Assembly: GCA_040235505.1 (NCBI GenBank)
Contig: JBECKW010000287.1
Location: 1 to 11,462 of the forward strand
Direction: 5' to 3'
DNA length: 11,462 bases
Source of the DNA: JBECKW01 sp040235505
Lineage (GTDB): Bacteria; Desulfobacterota; Desulfobacteria; Desulfobacterales; JAFDDL01
Of the stretch, positions 6,454 to 11,462 are shown in pieces. Made by a program: the position numbers and the translations under genes. Positions within the stretch are counted from its first letter, which is position 1. The number at the start of each line of letters is the position of its first letter. The notes under the pieces were generated by a model. It ran no database searches and was not told the DNA's origin. It worked only from the letters and a program-made list of their open reading frames with translations.

Positions 6454-7476
6454 ATGCCGACGTCCCTATCCGACATTCTGAACACCCCCATCGTCATTGG
6501 CGGAAAAACCGTCCAAAACCGCCTTGCCCTGGCGCCCATGGCGCAGCTCAGTCATGTGGCCTTTCGGGAGCTTCTGGCAGGGTTCGGCGGCGTCGGCCTG
6601 ATGTTTACCGAGATGTGCAGCGCCAAGCGGGTCCGCCACGAAAACCGTTTTGTGTCCCCCTATTTCAGGTGGCGGGATGAGGAGCTCGACCGGCTCGTGT
6701 GCCAGATCCTGGGAAACGACCCGGAGATCATGGCCGAGGCGGCCCGCCGGATCGAGGCCGAGGGGTTTTTCGGCGTGGATGTCAACTTCGGCTGCGCCGC
6801 CTCCTCTATCTGCGCCCAGGCCGGCGGCGCAGCGGTCCTGAAAGACCCGGCCCTGGCCGAAAAGATCATTGGCGAAATCCGGCGGGCGGTACGTATTCCC
6901 GTGCTGGTGAAGTTTCGTATCGGATGGCGGGACGATCCGGAGTTTTCCGTCGAGATGGCCAGACGGTTTGAAGCGGCGGGGGCCGACGCGTTGACTTTCC
7001 ACCCCCGGGTGGCGCCGGATCGCCGGTCTCACCGCCCCAAATGGGCATATATCGGGGAGGTCAAGGCGGCGGTACGAATTCCGGTGTTTGGAAACGGAGA
7101 TGTCTTTTCTTCCGAAGATTGCCTCGAAATGATCTCCGGGACCGGCTGCGACGGGGTGTCAGTGGGTCGGCTGGCCGTGGCCAGGCCCTGGACCCTTGCC
7201 CAGTGGAGCGGAACCTTTCCCTCCCGGGCGGTGCCTTATCTCGAGACCGCCCTCGGGCTTTCCGAACTGCTGCTAAAGCATTTCGAGCCCAAGGACGCCC
7301 TTCGGCGCTTTGTCCGCTTCTCACTCTACTTTTCCGCAAATTTTCTCTACGGTCACAGCCTCCACACCCGAATTTCCAATGCCCGGGATATGGGCGATGT
7401 GGAGAATATTCTCGGCGATTTTTTCAGCACCTCGCCGCAGACGGTCTCCCGGCCCAACATGAATTTTTTAAGGTAG
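6454..7476 (+). CDS. dus: Divergent tRNA-dihydrouridine synthase family protein
   Basis: FMN-dependent TIM-barrel enzyme of the Dus family, which reduces uridine to dihydrouridine in tRNA. The 340 residues fit. Support: NRLALAPMA at 22-30, VDVNFGC with the catalytic Cys at 114, LVKFRIGW with Lys153, His183 in TFHPR, the phosphate-binding GNGD (213-216) and the VGRLAVARPW end of the barrel (238-246), followed by a helical C-terminal domain. Several hallmark motifs are altered: APMAGxTD reads APMAQLSH, NxGCP reads NFGCA and HGRT reads HPRV. It therefore belongs to a side branch and its RNA target is unclear. No Shine-Dalgarno is visible; the ATG comes right after the palindrome and a T-run. The N terminus fits the family, so the start is probably right. 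Confidence 0.88.
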   Translation: MPTSLSDILNTPIVIGGKTVQNRLALAPMAQLSHVAFRELLAGFGGVGLMFTEMCSAKRVRHENRFVSPYFRWRDEELDRLVCQILGNDPEIMAEAARRIEAEGFFGVDVNFGCAASSICAQAGGAAVLKDPALAEKIIGEIRRAVRIPVLVKFRIGWRDDPEFSVEMARRFEAAGADALTFHPRVAPDRRSHRPKWAYIGEVKAAVRIPVFGNGDVFSSEDCLEMISGTGCDGVSVGRLAVARPWTLAQWSGTFPSRAVPYLETALGLSELLLKHFEPKDALRRFVRFSLYFSANFLYGHSLHTRISNARDMGDVENILGDFFSTSPQTVSRPNMNFLR

Positions 7477-7483
7477 TGCGTCC

Positions 7484-7511
7484 TTGACTTGACTTTTAAA
7501 AGATGTAATTT
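7484..7511 (+). promoter_or_regulatory. Candidate promoter for the SPOR-gatCA operon
   Basis: TTGACT at 7484-7489 (overlapping a second TTGACT at 7489-7494) is followed after 16 bases by TAATTT at 7506-7511, a weak -10. Transcription would begin at about 7518, on the A of the next gene's ATG, giving a leaderless message. The absence of a ribosome binding site there agrees with this. Confidence 0.35.
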
Positions 7512-7517
7512 CACCCC

Positions 7518-8177
7518 ATGAATCAAAAGAAAGCCGCTGAGGGTCCGAAACAAACTACGGGAAAGCGCTTCCGAAAGGAAATCGTTTTAAAAACCGTCCT
7601 GTGCACCCTTGTCTGCCTGTGGATGTTCGTCCTCGGCCTTCTGGTGGGAAGAGGAACCGCGCCGGTTCGTTTCAATATCAAAGGACTTCAGGATAAGCTT
7701 TCCGATTTGAAGGCCGCCACCGTCGATGAAACGACCCGGCACTATCAGATCGCTTTTCAGGAACTGGATCGAAAGATGGATCTGGGCTTTCACGAAGCCC
7801 TCAAAGACGATAAATCGGACCTTTCCTCGTCGACAAAACCCCTTCCCGTCGCACCAGCGCCGACGGCGCCGGCTGTAAAGCCGGAAAGCGAGGCCCCTAA
7901 AAAGACAAAGGATTCGGACCGGAAAGCCGAAACCCCGGACGCCTCCAACCCGTGGGAGATTCAGGTGGCCGCCACCCAAAGTGAGGTCCAGGGAAAGCAG
8001 CTTGTCCAGCAGCTTGAGAAAATGGGGCTCGAAGCCTATCTCATGAAGGTCGCCATTCCCAATAAGGGAATCTGGTACCGAATCCGGGTGAGGGGTTACA
8101 CCACCCGGGAAGCGGCGGAGAAAGACGTTGCGCGGCTTAAAAAAGAACACTTTTCGCCCATGATCATCAGCCCTTGA
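7518..8177 (+). CDS. Membrane-anchored SPOR-domain protein
   Basis: Probably a bitopic inner-membrane protein whose outer domain binds denuded peptidoglycan at division sites. The 219 residues have a basic cytoplasmic N terminus, one membrane helix at about 22-44 (VLKTVLCTLVCLWMFVLGLLVG), a helical stretch to about 100, and a Pro/Ala/Lys-rich linker (about 105-145). The C-terminal SPOR domain runs from about 145 to 219: PWEIQVAATQSEVQGKQLVQ, LEKMGLEAYL, WYRIRVRGY and EAAEKDVARL. It is the first gene of a group with gatC 22 bp downstream. The ATG has no Shine-Dalgarno. It is similar in build to FtsN and DedD, but the sequence alone does not name it. Confidence 0.88.
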   Translation: MNQKKAAEGPKQTTGKRFRKEIVLKTVLCTLVCLWMFVLGLLVGRGTAPVRFNIKGLQDKLSDLKAATVDETTRHYQIAFQELDRKMDLGFHEALKDDKSDLSSSTKPLPVAPAPTAPAVKPESEAPKKTKDSDRKAETPDASNPWEIQVAATQSEVQGKQLVQQLEKMGLEAYLMKVAIPNKGIWYRIRVRGYTTREAAEKDVARLKKEHFSPMIISP

Positions 8178-8188
8178 ACAGGGGTGAC

Positions 8189-8196
8189 AGGAGAGG
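8189..8196 (+). promoter_or_regulatory. Ribosome binding site of gatC
   Basis: AGGAGAGG ends three bases before the gatC ATG, with the AGGA core six bases from it. It is a strong site and contrasts with its absence at the preceding SPOR gene. Confidence 0.7.
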
Positions 8197-8199
8197 TTT

Positions 8200-8487
8200 A
8201 TGAGTATTTCCAAAGAAGATGTGATGTATGTGGCAAACCTTGCCAGGCTGACCCTTGATGAGTCATCCATCGACATGTTTGCCGACCAGATCGGTAAAAT
8301 TCTCGATCACGTTGATGCGCTCCGGCAGGTGGATACCACCGGTGTGGCGCCCACCAGCCATGCTATTTCCCTCAGCAATGCCTTTCGGGAAGACAACCTG
8401 AAGCCACAACCAGGTACTGAAAAGGCCCTTGAAAACGCGCCTGAAAGAGAATCGGGACAGTTTGTGGTCCCGAAAATTATCGGTTAG
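8200..8487 (+). CDS. gatC: Asp-tRNA(Asn)/Glu-tRNA(Gln) amidotransferase subunit C
   Basis: Small structural subunit of the GatCAB amidotransferase; it wraps round and stabilises GatA at the interface with GatB. The 95 residues are the normal length. Typical features are VMYVANLARLTLDE near the N terminus, the central FADQIGKILDHVDALRQVDTTGVAPTSH and LSNAFREDNL, and the C-terminal FVVPKIIG. It lies 22 bp after the SPOR gene and 17 bp before gatA. Confidence 0.95.
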   Translation: MSISKEDVMYVANLARLTLDESSIDMFADQIGKILDHVDALRQVDTTGVAPTSHAISLSNAFREDNLKPQPGTEKALENAPERESGQFVVPKIIG

Positions 8488-8504
8488 GAAGGAATCGATC
8501 CCCC

Positions 8505-9965
8505 ATGAAGCCATATGAACTGACCATTGAAGCCGCCCGGGACCTGCTGAAAAAAGGAGAGCTGTCTTCCGAAGAGCTGACCCGCGCCGTATTCGACCGG
8601 ATCGAAGAGACCGAGGAGCGTATCGGCGCCTATATCACCACCTGCCGGGAGTCCGCCATGGACCGCGCCCGCCGGGCCGACTGGGAAATCGCCGCCGGAA
8701 ATGCAGGCCCGCTGACGGGAATTCCCCTGGCCGTCAAAGACAATATCTGCACCCTCGGTGTTCAAACCACCTGCGCATCCAGGATTCTGCAGAATTTCGT
8801 CCCCACCTACAATGCCACGGTGGCCGAAAAACTCGGCGGTGCAGGCGCCGTCATCATCGGAAAGACCAATATGGACGAATTTGCCATGGGATCCTCCACG
8901 GAAAATTCCGCCCTGAAACCGACCCGGAATCCCTGGGACCTCGAGCGGGCTCCCGGCGGCTCCAGCGGAGGATCCGCCGCCGCCGTGGCCGCGGACATGT
9001 GCCTGGGCGCCATCGGCTCGGACACCGGCGGCTCCATCCGCCAGCCGGCTTCCCACTGCGGGGTGGTGGGGATGAAACCCACCTACGGACGCGTTTCCCG
9101 CTACGGACTGGTGGCCTTCGCCTCGTCCCTGGACCAGATCGGTCCCCTGACCAAGACCGTCCGGGACAATGCGATTCTGCTGAATGCCGTTTCCGGCCAC
9201 GACCCCCTGGATTCCACATCGGTTCCCCGGGACGTGCCGGATTACGCCGCCAGTTGCGTGGAAGGAGTCCGAGGGCTTACCATCGGAATTCCCAAAGAAT
9301 ACCATACCAGTGAGGGCCTCGACCCGGATGTGGCCGCCGCCGTCAAGGCCGCCATCGCCAACCTGGAGAGCCAGGGTGCCCGGGTCGCTGAAGTTTCCCT
9401 GCCCCACACGGAATTTGCCGTGGCCGTCTACTACGTCATCGCCACCTCGGAAGCCAGTTCGAACCTGGCCCGTTTCGACGGCGTCAAATACGGGTTCCGG
9501 GACAAGGACGCGGCGGAACTCATGGACATGTATCAACAGACCCGTTCCATCGGCTTCGGCGCCGAGGTCAAGCGCCGGATCATCCTGGGGACCTACGCGC
9601 TTTCTGCCGGCTACTACGATGCCTATTACGGCAAGGCATCCCAGGTGAGGACCCTCATCGCCCGTGATTTTAAGACCGCCTTCGAATCCTGCGACGTGCT
9701 GCTCTCACCGGTGGCCCCCACCCCGGCCTTCAAGATCGGGGAAAAAACGGATGATCCGCTGACCATGTACCTGTCGGACATCTTCACCCTTTCCACGAAC
9801 CTGGCCGGCATTCCCGGCATCTCGGTTCCCTGCGGCTTTTCTTCCAAAGGACTTCCCATCGGCCTGCAAATCCTGGGAAATCACTTCAGTGAAGAGACGC
9901 TGCTGAAGGTCGCTTACAACTTTGAACAAAGCGCCGGCGTTTACAAAAGCAAACCCGGACTCTGA
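8505..9965 (+). CDS. gatA: Asp-tRNA(Asn)/Glu-tRNA(Gln) amidotransferase subunit A
   Basis: Amidase-signature subunit that frees ammonia from glutamine or asparagine and channels it to GatB, which amidates Glu-tRNA-Gln or Asp-tRNA-Asn. The 486 residues are full length. The Ser-cisSer-Lys triad is intact: Lys78 in PLAVKDN, Ser153 in PGGSSGGSAAAVAA and Ser177 in GSDTGGSIRQPAS. The amidase signature continues as GVVGMKPTYGRVSRYGLVAFASSLDQIGP. GGAAGGA upstream is a Shine-Dalgarno with long spacing to the ATG. gatB does not follow; the next gene is a 67-residue unknown, so GatB must be encoded outside the window. The set implies that the cell makes Gln-tRNA and/or Asn-tRNA by the indirect route. 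Confidence 0.97.
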   Translation: MKPYELTIEAARDLLKKGELSSEELTRAVFDRIEETEERIGAYITTCRESAMDRARRADWEIAAGNAGPLTGIPLAVKDNICTLGVQTTCASRILQNFVPTYNATVAEKLGGAGAVIIGKTNMDEFAMGSSTENSALKPTRNPWDLERAPGGSSGGSAAAVAADMCLGAIGSDTGGSIRQPASHCGVVGMKPTYGRVSRYGLVAFASSLDQIGPLTKTVRDNAILLNAVSGHDPLDSTSVPRDVPDYAASCVEGVRGLTIGIPKEYHTSEGLDPDVAAAVKAAIANLESQGARVAEVSLPHTEFAVAVYYVIATSEASSNLARFDGVKYGFRDKDAAELMDMYQQTRSIGFGAEVKRRIILGTYALSAGYYDAYYGKASQVRTLIARDFKTAFESCDVLLSPVAPTPAFKIGEKTDDPLTMYLSDIFTLSTNLAGIPGISVPCGFSSKGLPIGLQILGNHFSEETLLKVAYNFEQSAGVYKSKPGL

Positions 9966-9979
9966 CAGGAGGTCCCGGC

Positions 9980-10183
9980 ATGAGCATTGAGCCCCAGGGG
10001 GAAGCACTTCGAAAAGCGATAAAATTCATTTCCGAAGAAAAGCAGGCGGCGCCCGAATCGCCCTTGAACCTGCTGATTCAGAAAGCCTGCATGAAGTTCG
10101 ACCTGACACCGAAGGATGCCGACTATCTGGATTGGTTTTATAGAGAGCAAAAAGGCCCGAAGGGACAGTACATAACCTCCTGA
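9980..10183 (+). CDS. Small protein of unknown function downstream of gatA
   Basis: I do not recognise a family. The 67 residues are soluble and mixed-charge with no signal peptide or membrane segment. Two likely helices (about 6-20 and 27-39) precede FDLTPKDADYLDWFYREQKG, which looks like a conserved core. One Cys is at 37. The evidence that it is a real gene is good: a full AGGAGGT (9967-9973) six bases before the ATG, a start only 14 bp after gatA, and codon use like its neighbours. Position suggests an operon with gatC-gatA, but a link to tRNA amidation is only a guess. Confidence 0.75.
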   Translation: MSIEPQGEALRKAIKFISEEKQAAPESPLNLLIQKACMKFDLTPKDADYLDWFYREQKGPKGQYITS

Positions 10184-10207
10184 ATTCGGTTACGTTTATC
10201 TTCGTTT

Positions 10208-10222
10208 ACCCCTCAAGGGGGT
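10208..10222 (+). terminator. Weak hairpin after the gatCA operon
   Basis: ACCCCT and GGGGGT close a three-base CAA loop (6 bp including one G-T pair), 24 bases after the small gene. No T-run follows directly; five T come only at 10234-10238. It may be a weak terminator or a processing stem. Confidence 0.25.
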
Positions 10223-10236
10223 ATTAAACAGAATTT

Positions 10237-10317
10237 TTCGTGCTCTTCGCGGTCAGTCCTTCTTTTTGGAACAAACTGCGATTTCACCATGAAGGACACG
10301 AAGGGCACGAAGGTGAA
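10237..10317. repeat. Decayed palindromic repeat with 9-nt units
   Basis: The right half has three tandem 9-mers: GAAGGACAC (10291-10299), GAAGGGCAC (10300-10308) and GAAGGTGAA (10309-10317). The left half 10237-10262 is an imperfect reverse complement of 10291-10311, with substitutions and about five extra bases. It fills part of the 223-bp spacer before mutL. From memory, CACGAAGG-type repeats are common in intergenic DNA of environmental bacteria; not checked. No coding capacity. Confidence 0.6.
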
Positions 10318-10393
10318 GCAAAAAAATGGGTCGCCGTATTCATGAAATTGTGCGCCAGGACTTAACGGCACCGAATTAACAGCAAAGAACTGT

Positions 10394-10399
10394 AAGAGG
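10394..10399 (+). promoter_or_regulatory. Ribosome binding site that fixes the mutL GTG start
   Basis: AAGAGG lies seven bases before GTG 10407. With this start the protein reads MSRIKILPEILSNKIAAGEV, matching the family's usual N terminus; no ATG lies near it in frame. Confidence 0.75.
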
Positions 10400-10406
10400 C
10401 TGGCTG

Positions 10407-11462
10407 GTGAGCAGGATTAAAATACTTCCGGAAATTCTTTCCAACAAAATCGCGGCGGGGGAGGTGATCGAGCGGCCCGCCTCCGTGGTCAAGGAATTGG
10501 TGGAAAACGCCCTGGATGCCGGAAGTTCCCGCATTCTTCTGTCCCTTGAAAACGCCGGGAAATCCCTCATTCAGGTTTCCGACAACGGCACCGGCATGAA
10601 CCGGGACGACGCGCTTCTGGCCATCGAGCGGTACGCCACCAGCAAGATCGCCACCGACCGGGATCTGTTTGCCATCAATTCCCTGGGATTTCGCGGAGAA
10701 GCCCTGCCGAGCATCGCCTCGGTTTCCAGATTCACCCTGGAGACCCGGGATGAAGGCTCCAATGCGGGCACCCGGATCCAGGTGGAGGGCGGAAAAGTCA
10801 CCGGGGTTTCCGACGCCGGGCTTCCGGTGGGCACCCAGATCAGCGTCCGGCAGCTTTTTTTCAACATTCCCGCCCGCCGGAAATTCTTGAAAACCGCCGG
10901 CACCGAAATGGGCCATGTGGTGGACACCCTCTCCAGCATTGCCCTGGCCTGGCCCCGGACCCAGTTTCAGCTCACTCACAACGGTAAACCGGTCAAAAGC
11001 TGGCCCGCCGCATCCGGCCCCCCGGACCGAATCGCGGATGTGGTGGGCCGGGAGCTGAAGGAAGAACTTCTTCCCTTGTCCCGGTCCGTAAACGGCATCA
11101 ACCTCGAGGGATGGATCTCCTCCGGCCGAACGGTGAGAAGCACCACCCGGGGGATCTATCTTTACGTCAACCAGCGTTTTGTCCGGGACAATCTCATCCG
11201 GCACGCCCTGATGTCGGGTTTCTCCGGCCGCATCATCACGGGCCGCTTCCCCGTGGCCGTCCTCTTCCTGACGGTTCCCCCGGACATGGTGGATGTCAAC
11301 GTGCACCCCACCAAGCACGCTGTCCGTTTTACGGACCCCAAAACGATCCACCAGATCATCGAGTCCGCCGTCGCGGCCACCCTCCAGCACCTCGACCGCC
11401 CCGCCCGAACCTGGACCCCACAGCCCCCGCCCCGGACCGCCACCTCGGAACCGGTCTTTTCC
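10407..11462 (+). CDS. mutL: DNA mismatch repair protein MutL, 3' part beyond window
   Basis: ATPase that links MutS mismatch recognition to strand incision. The window holds the first 352 residues, and the reading frame is open to the last base. The GHKL ATPase motifs are complete: KELVENALDAG with Glu30 and Asn34, SDNGTGM (58-64), ATSKI (77-81), GFRGEAL (94-100) and GTQISVRQLFFNIPARRKFLK (142-162). The transducer domain follows, with YLYVNQRFVRD (251-261) and DVNVHPTKHAVRF including Lys303 (296-308). Residues after about 330 begin a Pro/Arg/Thr-rich linker. Whether the missing C-terminal domain carries the endonuclease motif cannot be seen. The GTG start has a good binding site. No convincing promoter is visible in the spacer before it. 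Confidence 0.97.
   Translation, partial: MSRIKILPEILSNKIAAGEVIERPASVVKELVENALDAGSSRILLSLENAGKSLIQVSDNGTGMNRDDALLAIERYATSKIATDRDLFAINSLGFRGEALPSIASVSRFTLETRDEGSNAGTRIQVEGGKVTGVSDAGLPVGTQISVRQLFFNIPARRKFLKTAGTEMGHVVDTLSSIALAWPRTQFQLTHNGKPVKSWPAASGPPDRIADVVGRELKEELLPLSRSVNGINLEGWISSGRTVRSTTRGIYLYVNQRFVRDNLIRHALMSGFSGRIITGRFPVAVLFLTVPPDMVDVNVHPTKHAVRFTDPKTIHQIIESAVAATLQHLDRPARTWTPQPPPRTATSEPVFS

Noticed and set aside
8484..9536. A 350-codon minus-strand frame opposite gatA
   Set aside because: Same cause: Gly-rich low-complexity shadow of gatA with no motif.
10289..10345. An 18-codon frame starting in the 9-nt repeat before mutL
   Set aside because: Its Lys-rich sequence is just the repeat read as codons and there is no ribosome binding site.
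10362..11390. A 342-codon minus-strand frame opposite mutL
   Set aside because: Shadow of the mutL reading frame, Gly/Asp/His-rich, no known domain; mutL itself is clear by motif.
1..11462. Defence, phage, toxin-antitoxin or secondary-metabolite system
   Set aside because: All sizeable genes are identified core housekeeping genes and no integrase, transposase, nuclease pair or antitoxin-like small gene is present.

Overview
The window is a compact, moderately GC-rich (about 58 %) bacterial housekeeping segment. I see no defence system, phage, transposase, CRISPR array, tRNA or rRNA. A lipobox-bearing BamD points to a Gram-negative (diderm) cell. A GatCA tRNA amidotransferase, an archaeal/eukaryotic-type prolyl-tRNA synthetase, one bifunctional Rel/SpoT-type enzyme and a SPOR-domain protein together suggest Desulfobacterota (former Deltaproteobacteria), perhaps a Desulfosarcina/Desulfococcus-like sulfate reducer. 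That placement is inference from gene content and remembered gene orders, not a database match.

Layout: the tail of an unidentified gene (1-54) leads into proS and rel, a tightly coupled plus-strand pair (89-3760). Nine bases on, convergent, is rpmB (L28, minus strand). A 299-bp gap between rpmB and bamD holds a large nested palindrome. Next comes a minus-strand trxA-bamD operon (5307-4261) behind the best promoter of the window (TTGACA/17/TATAAA). Divergent from it run purN (5530-6318) and dus (6454-7476), separated by an 87-bp perfect palindrome. A SPOR-domain membrane protein, gatC, gatA and a 67-residue unknown protein form a plus-strand operon (7518-10183). A 223-bp spacer with a decayed palindromic repeat precedes mutL, which starts at a GTG and runs off the window end.

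Functionally the region is dominated by translation and RNA work: proS charges tRNA-Pro, gatCA corrects misacylated Gln/Asn tRNAs, dus reduces uridines and rpmB is ribosomal. Rel couples amino-acid starvation to ppGpp. The others cover redox balance (trxA), outer-membrane assembly (bamD), purine synthesis (purN), peptidoglycan binding (SPOR) and DNA repair (mutL).

The unexplained structure is in the spacers. Three different palindromic elements occupy three of the four longest intergenic gaps. Two of them have arms built from three short direct repeats (8-9 nt units). Other points of note are a divergent Dus, a PurN with an insertion of about 42 residues, a probably leaderless SPOR gene and the unrecognised small protein behind gatA.
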